A stretch of 64,000 nt of DNA from JAVWJP01 sp036638975 (GCA_036638975.1 JAVWJP010000008.1:13090-77089), one strand, 5' to 3'. Counted from the first letter of the stretch, positions 1 through 8,590 are shown. A program made the numbers and translations. The notes: generated from the sequence alone by a model not told the origin.

Positions 1-740
1 CTGCGCTCGAAGCCCGAAAGTAAGTTCATAAGGGTAGATTTTCCGACATTTGGTTTGCCCACAATAGCGGTTTCTACGCCCTCGCGCAGTACTCGCCCCG
101 CGTCGTAGCCTGCAAGCAGCTCTGCAAGAGCTTTTTCTGCTGTAATGGTCGCCGCCTTTACTTCATCATTTGTAATTTCGGGTATCTCATCGTCGGGGTA
201 ATCTACCCATGCCGCAAGGTGCGCCGCCAGTGCAAGAAGCCCCGCAAGTATATTTTTAATTTTGGTGTATAGCGCACCGTCGCGCACTGCAAGTGCGGTT
301 CTTGCCGACTCTGCGCCCTGTGCCGATATTAAATTCATAACAGCCTCTGCCTGCGTAAGCCCAAGCTTTCCGTTTAAAAAAGCCCTTTTGGTAAACTCAC
401 CCGCCTGCGCCGGTACAGCACCGGCGGCAAACACAGCACGAAGCACACGTTGCAGTAAATATATTCCTCCGTGGCACGAAAGCTCCACGACGTCCTCGCC
501 CGTGTAACTTTTAGGCGCTATAAACACTGTTGCAAGTGCTTCGTCAATATCGCCTACTGCATCAAACACTTTGCCATGCAAAACGGTATAGCCCGCCATA
601 TTTTCAACATTTTTTCCTCCGGACGGTGCAAAAACAAGCGTGGCTATTTTACGGGCATTTTCGCCCGAAATTCTTATAATGCCTATTCCACCTGCCGCAA
701 GGGGAGTTGAAATAGCAGCTACAGTAGCTTGTGATGACAT
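1..740 (-). CDS. mnmE: tRNA modification GTPase MnmE (TrmE), C-terminal part beyond window
   Basis: The reverse strand reads an open frame of 246 codons that runs off the left edge. Its start (ATG, 738-740) follows an AGGTGAG ribosome site. The N-terminus (MSSQATVAAISTPLAAGGIG, then IIRISGE) is the typical TrmE N-domain, and VGKPNVGKST at residues 227-236 is the G1/Walker A of the GTPase domain. MnmE works with MnmG to install the 5-carboxymethylaminomethyl group on U34 of certain tRNAs. The remaining GTPase motifs and the C-terminal FCIGK box lie outside the window. It is the last visible gene of the leftward rpmH-rnpA-yidD-yidC-jag-mnmE group, as in other Firmicutes. Confidence 0.95.
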   Translation of the reverse strand, partial: MSSQATVAAISTPLAAGGIGIIRISGENARKIATLVFAPSGGKNVENMAGYTVLHGKVFDAVGDIDEALATVFIAPKSYTGEDVVELSCHGGIYLLQRVLRAVFAAGAVPAQAGEFTKRAFLNGKLGLTQAEAVMNLISAQGAESARTALAVRDGALYTKIKNILAGLLALAAHLAAWVDYPDDEIPEITNDEVKAATITAEKALAELLAGYDAGRVLREGVETAIVGKPNVGKSTLMNLLSGFER

Positions 741-800
741 ATTCTCACCTCGTAAAAAATATATAAACGGCGCACATCTTATGTGCTTAATATAAAAGCA

Positions 801-835
801 GGGGCTTCAAACATAAGCGTTTGAAACCCCTCTTT
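801..835 (-). terminator. Probable terminator or attenuator between jag and mnmE
   Basis: Just after the jag stop codon, GGGGCTTCAAAC at 801-812 pairs with GTTTGAAACCCC at 819-830 apart from one mismatch. On the reverse strand the hairpin is followed by a T-rich stretch (TGCTTTTATATT). It may separate or attenuate mnmE transcription from the upstream operon. Confidence 0.55.
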
Positions 836-2011
836 TTAATCAATTTCTATTTTAGAATAAAGCGGCTTTTCAGGCACAACCACTGCCGAAGCCGGCTTTG
901 GGGCTTCCGGCTTTGCCGTAAGCGGCACTGTACGCGTTGGCGGTGCAATGTCAAACTGCGAATCATCTATGCGCTTTTTTGGTGACTGTGCCGCCGCCTT
1001 CATGCTCTCATTAAATGCACCCGGACGCGTCACAACGTCTGAAGCTGTGTTTGTATTGCGGCGAAACTCGTGCGGCTTGCCGTCATTGGGTCTTGACGAA
1101 CGCTGGGCTGCACCGTTTTTTGCATTGCCTCGGTTTTCGTAGGGTCTGCGCGCCGGGCGCGGCTCGCCCCCATCTCGCGCTGGTGCTTCTTTGCGCGAGG
1201 TCGAAGAAATAACAACCTTGCGGTTAGGCTCCTCGCCTGTTGACGAAGAAGTAACGCCCACTATGTTTTGTACAGTAGCATGAATTATTCTTCTCTCATA
1301 CGGGTTCATAGGCTCAAGTGTCATACTGCGCCCGTTTTTGATGACCTGAGAAGAAAGTTTTTTTGCAAGCTGCTCCAGTGTTCTCTCGCGTTTTTCGCGG
1401 TAATTGCCGCTGTCTATGGTTATTCTAAAGTATTCGCCCTCCATGCGGTTTGCCACAAGACCCGACAGATATTGCAGCGCATCAAGGGTTTCTCCTCTGC
1501 GGCCGATAAGAACGCCCAGACCTTCGCCCGTAAGGGTAAGCACTGCTCCCTCGGGTGTCGCAAATGCTTTGATATCGACTGTACCCAGCTCCATATTTTT
1601 AAATATTTCTGTAAGATATGCCACTGCGGCATCTACTTTTTCGCCTGTGGCAACAGTACCCTTCGGTACTTCCGGTCGCTCAGGGCGCTCTGTATGTGTT
1701 TTTTTTGCTTCCTCTGCTTTTTCGGCAGACACAGGCGGCTTTTGCTGTGTTGTAACGGTTTGTGGCTGGCGCATTACAGGGCGCTTTGCAGGTGTTTGCT
1801 GTGCCCTTTGCTTAATTGCGGACGGCTTTGCGTCTGGCAGCTCTACCGTTACTTTTACCTTTGCAGGTGTCACCTTTAGCCCAAAAAAACTGCGCTTTGG
1901 GCGTTCAATTATCTCAAATTCAGAATTATCTCCGTCTACACCCAATTGGGCATATGCTTGTTCTAAGGCTTCTTCTACGGTCTTTCCGGTTCCTATTGCT
2001 TCTCTGTTCAA
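836..2011 (-). CDS. jag: Jag/KhpB (EloR) RNA-binding protein with long C-terminal tail
   Basis: This 391-residue protein has a Jag-N domain (about 1-55, with the family-typical KRSFFGLK), a Lys/Pro-rich linker (56-125), a KH domain (about 126-200, with the GxxG-type loop IGRRGE near 169-174) and an R3H domain (about 210-270, PYERRIIHATV). KhpB proteins bind RNA and, with KhpA, influence cell division and elongation. The order yidC-jag is conserved across Firmicutes, and the gap to yidC is 32 bp. Odd: the family usually ends soon after R3H, but here about 120 more low-complexity, Arg/Pro/Asn-rich residues follow (271-391). The frame is open to a TAA, so the tail looks translated rather than the result of a frameshift. 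Confidence 0.93.
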   Translation of the reverse strand: MNREAIGTGKTVEEALEQAYAQLGVDGDNSEFEIIERPKRSFFGLKVTPAKVKVTVELPDAKPSAIKQRAQQTPAKRPVMRQPQTVTTQQKPPVSAEKAEEAKKTHTERPERPEVPKGTVATGEKVDAAVAYLTEIFKNMELGTVDIKAFATPEGAVLTLTGEGLGVLIGRRGETLDALQYLSGLVANRMEGEYFRITIDSGNYREKRERTLEQLAKKLSSQVIKNGRSMTLEPMNPYERRIIHATVQNIVGVTSSSTGEEPNRKVVISSTSRKEAPARDGGEPRPARRPYENRGNAKNGAAQRSSRPNDGKPHEFRRNTNTASDVVTRPGAFNESMKAAAQSPKKRIDDSQFDIAPPTRTVPLTAKPEAPKPASAVVVPEKPLYSKIEID

Positions 2012-2043
2012 AACAGCACCTCCTCAGCTTTTGCTTCTTTAGG

Positions 2044-3138
2044 TTATTTCAAGTCGTCGTCGGTAACCTCAATGTATTCCTCACCATATTTTTCAGCCAT
2101 CTTACGCCGCGCATCGGCAAGCTTTTTACGGTTTTGTTCTTTCTGCGACATTGCCTTTTCCTTTTCAAGGTTCTTATACTCGCCGCTCTCTATCTTCTTT
2201 TTCATAAGAGCTCGCTCGGCACGCTCTCGCTCCTTACACTCTTCTTCCTCCGCCTTTGCCTTTGCAAGCATTTCGGCAGGATTATACTTTTTGTTTAAGT
2301 AAAGGGTTTGCCCCATAGAAAACACGTTTGTAAGTATCCAGTACAAACCAACGCCGGCGGGAACCTGAAACGCAATGACTATTGACATTATAGGCATCAT
2401 AAGCATCATGCCCTTGCTCATTCCGTTCATTGCGGCATTGTCGCCGCCCGTCTGCTCAGTCATTTTCATTGTAACCTTAGAAAGCAAAAACGAAGTTATA
2501 CCCGATATAATCGGTATAAGTATAAGTGCATTTATGGCCATCGTCGGCACCTGCGATAAATCTAACCCTAAAAAGTGCTGGTCAAAGCTCGCAACCTTCT
2601 GTGAAAAATCTGCACCCAAAGCCGAGAAAGCGCTGGGGCTTAGCTCCAGCCCCTTCATTATTATGTTTTCTTGCCTAAGCCCAGAGTTCATCTGGACAAA
2701 ATTGCCGAGGCTTCCGTTTGCGGTTATTACATCTGTGCCTATTTTTACCGCCTTGTCAATAATATCGCCCGGTATGCGCAAAATATGATAAAGCGGCTTA
2801 TATATAACATCTATAAGCCCAAAAAGAATGGGGAACTGTATAAGCAAAGGCAAACAGCCGCTCATGGGGTTATAGCCCTCTTTTTCGTAAAGAGACGCCA
2901 ATTCCTCTTGCTGTTTTTCTTTGTTATTTGCATATTTTTTTGTAATGGCATCCATCTTAGGCTTGAACATTGCCATTTTTACCTGCGATTTTTGCTGTTT
3001 AATGCCCATAGGCAAAAGAATAAGCTTTGTTATAAGTGTAAAAAGTATAAGCGCCAAACCGTAGTTACGAAGAAGCTTGTAACACGCCCACATTACCCAG
3101 CCAAGCGGGTAGCCTATTACGGTGTAGATAAAATTCAT
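2044..3138 (-). CDS. yidC: Membrane protein insertase YidC/OxaA
   Basis: A 364-residue multi-spanning protein. It opens with a hydrophobic segment without a lipobox, then carries the positively charged groove sequence LPMGIKQQKSQVKM that is typical of YidC, the LPLLIQFPILFGL segment, and the PAGVGLYWILTN motif in the last transmembrane helix. The last 70 or so residues are highly charged (Lys/Glu/Arg), as in Gram-positive YidC2-type tails that contact the ribosome. YidC inserts membrane proteins together with SecYEG or alone. It lies in the rpmH-rnpA-yidD-yidC-jag operon, 110 bp after yidD, and an AGGAC-type ribosome site precedes the ATG. Confidence 0.96.
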   Translation of the reverse strand: MNFIYTVIGYPLGWVMWACYKLLRNYGLALILFTLITKLILLPMGIKQQKSQVKMAMFKPKMDAITKKYANNKEKQQEELASLYEKEGYNPMSGCLPLLIQFPILFGLIDVIYKPLYHILRIPGDIIDKAVKIGTDVITANGSLGNFVQMNSGLRQENIIMKGLELSPSAFSALGADFSQKVASFDQHFLGLDLSQVPTMAINALILIPIISGITSFLLSKVTMKMTEQTGGDNAAMNGMSKGMMLMMPIMSIVIAFQVPAGVGLYWILTNVFSMGQTLYLNKKYNPAEMLAKAKAEEEECKERERAERALMKKKIESGEYKNLEKEKAMSQKEQNRKKLADARRKMAEKYGEEYIEVTDDDLK

Positions 3139-3248
3139 CAGGTCTTGTCCTCCAATATGTGGTATTTACTTTTGTATGGCTTTTACCCGCCTATATTCCA
3201 TTATGACAGGGCGGCAACAAGTAAGCCGGTGTTTTGCCGCTTTCTTAG

Positions 3249-3488
3249 TTACTTTTGGCGGCGAAGTGTAAAATGCTGCGGCACAACATCTACCCCGCCC
3301 TTAAAAAGCGGGTTGCACCGCAATATGCGCAAGAACGCAAGTAGCCCGCCCCTTAAAGCACCAAAACGCGAAATCGCCTCTAGGGCATATGAAGAGCAGG
3401 TTGGAAAATACCTGCAGCACGCAGGCTTACCGGGGGATATTTGTTTTTGATAAAAACGAATCATAGAAATCAAAGCATTCTTTAGCAT
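3249..3488 (-). CDS. yidD: Membrane protein insertion efficiency factor YidD
   Basis: This 79-residue protein has the whole YidD signature: an amphipathic N-terminus (IRFYQKQISPGKP), then CCRYFPTCSSYALEAI with its three cysteines, then RILRCNPLFKGGVDVVP. YidD is a small inner-face membrane protein that aids YidC-dependent insertion. Its start codon overlaps the rnpA stop, and the order rpmH-rnpA-yidD-yidC is the conserved one, so translational coupling is likely. Confidence 0.95.
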   Translation of the reverse strand: MLKNALISMIRFYQKQISPGKPACCRYFPTCSSYALEAISRFGALRGGLLAFLRILRCNPLFKGGVDVVPQHFTLRRQK

Positions 3489-3835
3489 TAATTTTTCCCC
3501 GCGGCAAAAATATTAAGCTTTTTGGCGTGTGCATTTAAAACAGGCAGCAGCTGCTGTGTTTTTGCACTGACTGTGCGCCCGCGCGCAACTAAAACTATGT
3601 CGTAGCCCTGCAAAAGCTTTTGCTCCGTCATGGCATATGCCGCCTTGATAATTCGCCTTGCCCTGTTGCGGCAAACGGCGTTGCCAACCTTTTTGCTGGC
3701 AGTAATGCCAAGCCTGTTGTAGCCCAGCCTGTTTTTCATAACGTAGCTTACCATAAGCGGGCTTACTGCCGAGGCAGCCTTTGCGTACATTCTGCAAAAA
3801 TCGCGGTTGTTCGTAAGAGGTTTAGTATAAAGCAT
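3488..3835 (-). CDS. rnpA: Ribonuclease P protein component
   Basis: A 115-residue basic protein beginning MLYTKPLTNNRDFCRMYAKA. It contains the family motif NRLGITASKKVGNAVCRNRARR followed by the I(I/K)KAAY helix, in which the RNR-type basic patch contacts the RNA. It is the protein cofactor of RNase P, which trims the 5' leader of pre-tRNA. It lies between rpmH and yidD. A hairpin between rpmH and rnpA could set the ratio of the two products. Confidence 0.95.
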   Translation of the reverse strand: MLYTKPLTNNRDFCRMYAKAASAVSPLMVSYVMKNRLGYNRLGITASKKVGNAVCRNRARRIIKAAYAMTEQKLLQGYDIVLVARGRTVSAKTQQLLPVLNAHAKKLNIFAAGKN

Positions 3836-3870
3836 TTGTCTGCCTTCCGTTTTTCATAAAAAAAGAAAGA

Positions 3871-3890
3871 CCACAATAAAAAAATTGTGG
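3871..3890 (-). terminator. Hairpin between rpmH and rnpA
   Basis: CCACAAT and ATTGTGG form a 7-bp stem around an A-run (T-run on the reverse strand), and the reverse strand continues TCTTTCTTTTTTT. This is a likely partial terminator that would let the very abundant rpmH message exceed rnpA. Confidence 0.6.
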
Positions 3891-3899
3891 CCGTCATTT

Positions 3900-4034
3900 T
3901 TAGTAGCTCAGGCTCTTTCTACCTTTTGCTCGTCTGCGAGCTAAAACCCTACGTCCATTTTTTGTAGCCATTCTTTTACGGAAGCCATGTTCCTTTTGTC
4001 TGTGAATCTTTTTAGGCTGATATGTTCTAACCAT
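3900..4034 (-). CDS. rpmH: 50S ribosomal protein L34
   Basis: A 44-codon frame on the reverse strand reads MVRTYQPKKIHRQKEHGFRK and continues RMATKNGRRVLARRRAKGRKSLSY, the unmistakable L34 sequence. A GGAGGG ribosome site precedes the ATG. A near-perfect promoter lies just upstream. It is the first gene of the leftward operon and, as in most Firmicutes, is divergent from dnaA across the first half of the origin. Confidence 0.98.
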   Translation of the reverse strand: MVRTYQPKKIHRQKEHGFRKRMATKNGRRVLARRRAKGRKSLSY

Positions 4035-4072
4035 TCAAAACCCTCCCTTCGAGGTAAACCTTGCAAGGGTAT

Positions 4073-4102
4073 ATTATACTTTAAAAAAGCCGTGTGTGTC
4101 AA
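4073..4102 (-). promoter_or_regulatory. Consensus sigma-A promoter of the rpmH operon
   Basis: On the reverse strand TTGACA (4097-4102) is followed after 18 bp by TATAAT (4073-4078). Both hexamers match the consensus exactly, and the promoter sits about 40 bp upstream of the rpmH ATG. Confidence 0.85.
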
Positions 4103-4309
4103 GCCTTTTTGCTTTCTTTTATGATATTTACCCTATCTAACAAGAATTTTTACTAAACTTTAATTATTATACTATAAAAACTGCTTTTACACAACTACTA
4201 TATATAGCTAATAGAATAATATAAACCACAAATAGCTGTAAAATAAAGCTTTAAACTACTATCCTTTATACTATTAAATAATATAACTCAATACAGATGG
4301 TGGAAAACC

Positions 4310-4338
4310 TTGAATTTTGACATAAAATTTGTTAGAAT
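4310..4338 (+). promoter_or_regulatory. Candidate dnaA promoter
   Basis: TTGAAT (4310-4315), a 17-bp spacer and TAGAAT (4333-4338) lie about 100 bp before the dnaA start. DnaA-box-like sites flank it at 4299 and 4392, which would allow autoregulation by DnaA. Confidence 0.55.
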
Positions 4339-4437
4339 AGAAGATATGAAAAAACGTTGAAAACTATTCTTTCAACAATAAAACTTGTAGTTTTTCCACG
4401 GATTCAACAAGTTCTCAACATATGGAGGTTATATATA

Positions 4438-5784
4438 ATGGAATCATTCGGCGAAGTTTTTTCGCTTGTCAGCGATTACTGTAAAAATGAGATTTCTCAA
4501 GTGGCGCATTCACTTTGGATAAAAGACATAGAACCGATTCGGCTTGAAGGCTCCACAGCATACCTCGCCGTAAAATCTGAGTTTAAACAAAAGGTGCTGC
4601 GTGAAAAATACATGGGGCTGTTAAGCAAAGCCTTTGAAGAAGTTATGGGCTTTCCCATAGACGTTGTAATATCGTCGAGGGAAACCACCCGTGCACAGGC
4701 AGACGAGGCTTTAACGCTGCTGCAGCGCTGCACACCCGAGGAGATTGAAAGCACAGCGGCAGGCGGCGACTACGACTACACCTTTAGTACCTTTATAGTA
4801 GGTCCCTCAAACAAATTTGCCCATGCAGCCTCCTTGGCGGTGGCAACAAACCCCGCCGGCTCGTACAACCCGCTTTTCATATATGGTGGCTCTGGGCTTG
4901 GCAAAACACATTTACTTTATGCCATATGCAACGAAATAACAAAATCTGCACCTAAAACCAATATAATATATGTAAAGGGAGAAATCTTTACAAATGAGCT
5001 TATAGATGCCATTCGTAACGAAACAACAAAGCAGTTCCACGAAAAATACCGTCAAGCCGATGCACTGCTTGTAGATGACGTTCAGTTCATAGGCGGTAAA
5101 GAGAGCACGCAGGAAGAATTTTTTCATACCTTTAATGCCCTTTACGAGTCAAATAAACAAATTGTACTAACCTCGGACAGACCGCCCAAAGAAATTAAAA
5201 CACTTGATGACCGCCTGCGCACACGCTTTGAATGGGGGCTTTTGGCAGATATACAGCCGCCCGACTTTGAAACGCGCGTGGCAATAATACAGCGCAAGGC
5301 AGAGCTTTTAGATATACAAATACCCGATGACGTTGCCGAATATGTGGCAAATAAGCTTAAAACAAATATTCGTCAGCTTGAGGGAGCTGTTAAAAAAATA
5401 AAAGCATATAAAACTCTTACAGGCACTCCCCCCTCTATACTTATAGCACAAAATGCAATAAGAGATATATTAAATGACCATCAGCCCGTACCTGTAACAA
5501 TAGAACGCATAATATCAGAGGTTGCACGCACCTATAACGGTGTAACTCCGCAGGATATACGCTCGAGTAAACGCTCTGCAAATATTTCATCAGCACGGCA
5601 GGTTTCTATATACATAGTACGCGAAATAACGCAGATGTCCATGGCTTCTATAGGACAGGAATTTGGCGGGCGCGACCATTCTACCATAGTATATGCTTTG
5701 CAGCAGGTAGAAAAAAACATGAATATAGACCCCCGTTACCGCGAGCTTATAGAAGATATTATTAAAAATGTACGCAATTCTTAA
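4438..5784 (+). CDS. dnaA: Chromosomal replication initiator DnaA
   Basis: A 448-residue protein, the usual DnaA length, started at the ATG 8 bp after GGAGG; an upstream in-frame TTG has no ribosome site. Domain I is N-terminal. The AAA+ domain has Walker A GGSGLGKT (residues 150-157), Walker B LLVDDVQFIGG and a sensor region with LTSDRPPKE. The C-terminal helix-turn-helix domain IV carries the DnaA-box signature GGRDHSTIVYA. It binds DnaA boxes at the origin, oligomerises with ATP and opens the duplex. It lies between two candidate halves of the origin and is followed by dnaN. Confidence 0.98.
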   Translation: MESFGEVFSLVSDYCKNEISQVAHSLWIKDIEPIRLEGSTAYLAVKSEFKQKVLREKYMGLLSKAFEEVMGFPIDVVISSRETTRAQADEALTLLQRCTPEEIESTAAGGDYDYTFSTFIVGPSNKFAHAASLAVATNPAGSYNPLFIYGGSGLGKTHLLYAICNEITKSAPKTNIIYVKGEIFTNELIDAIRNETTKQFHEKYRQADALLVDDVQFIGGKESTQEEFFHTFNALYESNKQIVLTSDRPPKEIKTLDDRLRTRFEWGLLADIQPPDFETRVAIIQRKAELLDIQIPDDVAEYVANKLKTNIRQLEGAVKKIKAYKTLTGTPPSILIAQNAIRDILNDHQPVPVTIERIISEVARTYNGVTPQDIRSSKRSANISSARQVSIYIVREITQMSMASIGQEFGGRDHSTIVYALQQVEKNMNIDPRYRELIEDIIKNVRNS

Positions 5785-6132
5785 CAAAAAAAGTTTTAAA
5801 CATTTAACAGTTTTACCGCAAAAAATTTCATCTGCTTTTTTTATTGCTTTTCTCCACCGTTTTTTAAACTTTTTCTAAACTATTAACATTTCTTTTTACC
5901 TGTTTTTTTGTCATTGTTTTTATATTTAACTTATTAACATTTTTGTAAGCAAGTTATAATTTTAAAAAAACCGTTTTTTTCCTTTATATACACCGTTTTT
6001 TTGTGTTCTAAACAAATTCACATACACTACTACTACTACTAATCTTATATTTACTTTATATATTATATATAGACTAAAAATATATACGTTGAAACATATT
6101 TGCAAACCAATAACTTTTTATGAGGTGATTAA
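5785..6132. other. Origin region, part 2: dnaA-dnaN intergenic, likely unwinding element
   Basis: A 348-bp, very AT-rich stretch with no gene. Five consecutive CTA triplets (6027-6041; TAG on the other strand) directly precede an AT tract (6045-6090). This is the layout described for the Bacillus DnaA-trio next to the DNA-unwinding element. An imperfect DnaA-box-like AAATTCACA (6014-6022) sits immediately upstream of the triplets. Three copies of ACCGTTTTTT occur near 5856, 5970 and 5992. The dnaN ribosome site (GAGGTGAT) is at the right end. Confidence 0.7.
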
Positions 6133-7236
6133 ATGAAGATAACTTGTAACAAAGCAAAGCTTGTAGAAATAACATCTAATGTTTCCAGAGCTGTTTCTCC
6201 TAAAAGTACTCTTGCAGCTTTAGAAGGTATACTTTTGAAAGCTAAAGATAATCGTATTTTTCTTTCGGCTTACGATTTAGAAATGGGAATGCAGGCATCT
6301 ATGGAAGCTAATGTAAAAGAAGAAGGCGAAATAGTTTTAAAGGCAAAGCTTTTTGTAGATATGATACGTCGTATGGACGGTGAAACTGTAAATATAGAAA
6401 GTGACACAAAAATGCTCACCGTTATAAAAAGCGGTCTTACAGAATTTACTATTTTGGGCATACCGGCAGAGGAGTTCCCCGAAATGCCTGTTGTAAAAGA
6501 TGTAGATGCTGTAAAAATACCGCAAAATATGCTTAAAAGTATGATAGAGCAAACTCTTTTTGCCGTAGCCACAAACGACTCTAAGCCTGTTCATACCGGC
6601 TCGCTTTTTGAGATATACGAAAACTGTCTTACTGTTGTTTCTGTAGACGGCTTTAGGCTTGCTGTAAGACGCGAAAAAATACACGATTGCAAAAATATTT
6701 CATTTGTAATACCCGGCAAAACTCTCGGAGAAATATCGAAGCTGCTTGAAGAAGTAGACGAGCTTGTAAATATGGATATTTCAAATAAGCATATTATATT
6801 AAATATAGGTGAATATGCGGTGATATCGCGGCTTTTAGAGGGCGAATTTTTAGATTATAAATCTGCCATACCACCTGCCTCCGCAACTGTTATAACAGTA
6901 AATAAGCGCGAATTTATGGACAGTATAGAACGAACCTCACTTTTAATATCAGACAAATTAAAAAGCCCGCTTAGAATAAGCTTTGAAAACGAAGCTATAA
7001 AAATGTCGTGCTCTACAGCTATAGGCAAGGCATATGATGAGCTTTCGTGCAAAATAAAAGGCGAAGGCGTGGAAATGGGCTTTAATAACAGATATTTAAT
7101 AGAAGCCTTGCGCGCGGCAGATTGCGACGAAGTGAACCTTGTTGTAAACGGTGCACTTTCTCCTATGAAGATAGTACCGCTTAAAGATGAAAGCTTTTTA
7201 TTTTTGGTGCTACCTGTACGTCTTAAAAATGAATAA
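6133..7236 (+). CDS. dnaN: DNA polymerase III beta subunit (sliding clamp)
   Basis: A 367-residue protein of normal clamp length. It starts MKITCNKAKLVE after a GAGGTGAT ribosome site, carries the conserved stretch VSVDGFRLAVR in the middle, and ends SPMKIVPLKDESFLFLVLPVRL, the C-terminal hydrophobic-pocket motif. The ring-shaped dimer tethers the replicase to DNA. It is followed after 29 bp by the S4-domain gene and recF, the standard dnaA-dnaN-rlbA-recF order. Confidence 0.97.
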   Translation: MKITCNKAKLVEITSNVSRAVSPKSTLAALEGILLKAKDNRIFLSAYDLEMGMQASMEANVKEEGEIVLKAKLFVDMIRRMDGETVNIESDTKMLTVIKSGLTEFTILGIPAEEFPEMPVVKDVDAVKIPQNMLKSMIEQTLFAVATNDSKPVHTGSLFEIYENCLTVVSVDGFRLAVRREKIHDCKNISFVIPGKTLGEISKLLEEVDELVNMDISNKHIILNIGEYAVISRLLEGEFLDYKSAIPPASATVITVNKREFMDSIERTSLLISDKLKSPLRISFENEAIKMSCSTAIGKAYDELSCKIKGEGVEMGFNNRYLIEALRAADCDEVNLVVNGALSPMKIVPLKDESFLFLVLPVRLKNE

Positions 7237-7265
7237 TGCCGTAATGAACGGAGAAACGGAACTTT

Positions 7266-7490
7266 ATGCAGAATATAAAAACAACAATAAATACAGAATA
7301 TATTAAGCTGGACCAATTTTTAAAATATACAGGAGTAACAGAAACAGGCGGTATGGCAAAGGAAATTATTTTAAACGGTGATGTAAAGGTAAACGGTGAG
7401 GTTTGCACTATGCGCGGAAAAAAAATACGTGTAAACGACATAGTGGAGCTGGAGGGCTACCGGCTGGAGGTAAGGTCGGGTGAAGATTAA
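7266..7490 (+). CDS. yaaA: S4-domain RNA-binding protein (YaaA/RlbA family)
   Basis: A 74-residue single S4 domain (IKLDQFLKYTGVTETGG, GDVKVNGEVCTMRGKKI) of the kind encoded between dnaN and recF in most Firmicutes. It presumably binds RNA, perhaps on the ribosome; the precise role is not established. Its last codons overlap the recF start by 11 bp, which implies translational coupling. Confidence 0.9.
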   Translation: MQNIKTTINTEYIKLDQFLKYTGVTETGGMAKEIILNGDVKVNGEVCTMRGKKIRVNDIVELEGYRLEVRSGED

Positions 7491-8580
7491 AAACCTTGAG
7501 CTTGCAGGCTTTAGAAATATAAAAGAGCTCAAGCTTTGCTTTAACGACGATGTAAATATAATATACGGCGATAACGCACAGGGCAAAACTAACCTAATAG
7601 AGTCGCTGTGGCTGCTGACGGGGGCAAAAAGCTTTCGCGGGGCGCACGATGCCGATTTTATAAATTTTGATATGAGCTATGCGCGCATTAAGGCAGTTTT
7701 TTTTAAAGATGGACGTGAACAAACGGCACAGCTAAGCTTTGGAGAAAAAAAAGCAGCAGAGCTTAACGGTATAAGCCTACCCTCGGTGACAGGCTTTGCC
7801 GGTGTATTTTGCGCCGTGGTTTTTTCTCCGTCACATTTGGGGCTTATACAAGAAGGGCCTGCGGCAAGAAGGCGCTTTGCAGACACCTGCATTTGCCAGC
7901 TTTCGCCTAAATTTATTGCACTTTTAAGTGACTATAACCGCACCTTAATGCAGAGAAACAGCCTTTTAAAGGATATAAGCTACAGCGCCGATTTACTTGA
8001 AACCTTAGACATTTGGGACGACCGTTTAGCGGCGCTTGCCGCACTTATTATAAAAAACCGCGGCAGCTACCTTAAAAGGCTGGGCACACACGCAAGCGAA
8101 ATATACAAAGGTATCTCCTGCGGAAAAGAGGCACTTATAATGCGGTATGTCCCCTGCTATGGCGCAAAAGAACCATTGCGGGACGGTGAGGACTGCCGCA
8201 CACAGCTTTTAACAGCGCTTAAAAATGCGCGCGGCGATGACCTCCGCACAGGCGTTACCTCGGTGGGACCGCACCGTGACGATATAATTTTTGAGATAGA
8301 AAACACCAATGCAAAAAGCTTTGCTTCTCAGGGGCAGCAGCGCAGCACCGTGCTTGCTTTAAAGCTTGCCGAAAGCCGCCTGCTTAAAGAAATTTTACAC
8401 GACGAGCCTGTCATACTTTTAGATGACGTAATGAGTGAGCTTGACAAAAAACGCCAAAGCTACCTGCTTAACAATTTAAGCAGTAATCAGGTATTTATCA
8501 CCTGCTGTGACAAAACCGGCATAAGCTTTATGCAAAAAGGTAAGCTTTTTCATATGGAAAATGGCAGAATAGAGGAATAA
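7480..8580 (+). CDS. recF: DNA replication and repair protein RecF
   Basis: A 366-residue SMC-like ATPase with a GTG start inside the end of the S4 gene. Walker A is GDNAQGKTNLIESLW, the ABC signature region is FASQGQQRSTVLALKLAE and Walker B is PVILLDDVMSELD. RecF helps load RecA at single-strand gaps and acts with RecO and RecR. It has the normal length and sits in the canonical position before remB and gyrB. Confidence 0.97.
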   Translation: MKIKNLELAGFRNIKELKLCFNDDVNIIYGDNAQGKTNLIESLWLLTGAKSFRGAHDADFINFDMSYARIKAVFFKDGREQTAQLSFGEKKAAELNGISLPSVTGFAGVFCAVVFSPSHLGLIQEGPAARRRFADTCICQLSPKFIALLSDYNRTLMQRNSLLKDISYSADLLETLDIWDDRLAALAALIIKNRGSYLKRLGTHASEIYKGISCGKEALIMRYVPCYGAKEPLRDGEDCRTQLLTALKNARGDDLRTGVTSVGPHRDDIIFEIENTNAKSFASQGQQRSTVLALKLAESRLLKEILHDEPVILLDDVMSELDKKRQSYLLNNLSSNQVFITCCDKTGISFMQKGKLFHMENGRIEE

Positions 8581-8590
8581 GGGTGAAAAA

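Larger units (their letters stand above)
4035..4437. other. Origin region, part 1: rpmH-dnaA intergenic
   Basis: This 403-bp, AT-rich, gene-free stretch lies at the point where gene direction switches from leftward to rightward. DnaA-box-like 9-mers (relaxed consensus TTWTNCACA) are TTTTACACA at 4185-4193 (full match), TTTTCCACC on the minus strand at 4299-4307, TTTTCCACG at 4392-4400 and the weaker TAAACCACA at 4222-4230. The arrangement resembles the incC half of the bipartite Bacillus origin. Assignment as an origin element rests on position and these sites. Confidence 0.7.

Noticed and set aside
4317..4338. Promoter using TTGACA at 4317 for dnaA
   Set aside because: The spacing to TAGAAT is only 10 bp; TTGAAT at 4310 gives the normal 17 bp.
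4357..4437. Longer N-terminus of DnaA from a TTG at 4357
   Set aside because: No ribosome site, it covers a DnaA-box-like site and gives an unusual extension; the ATG at 4438 has GGAGG.
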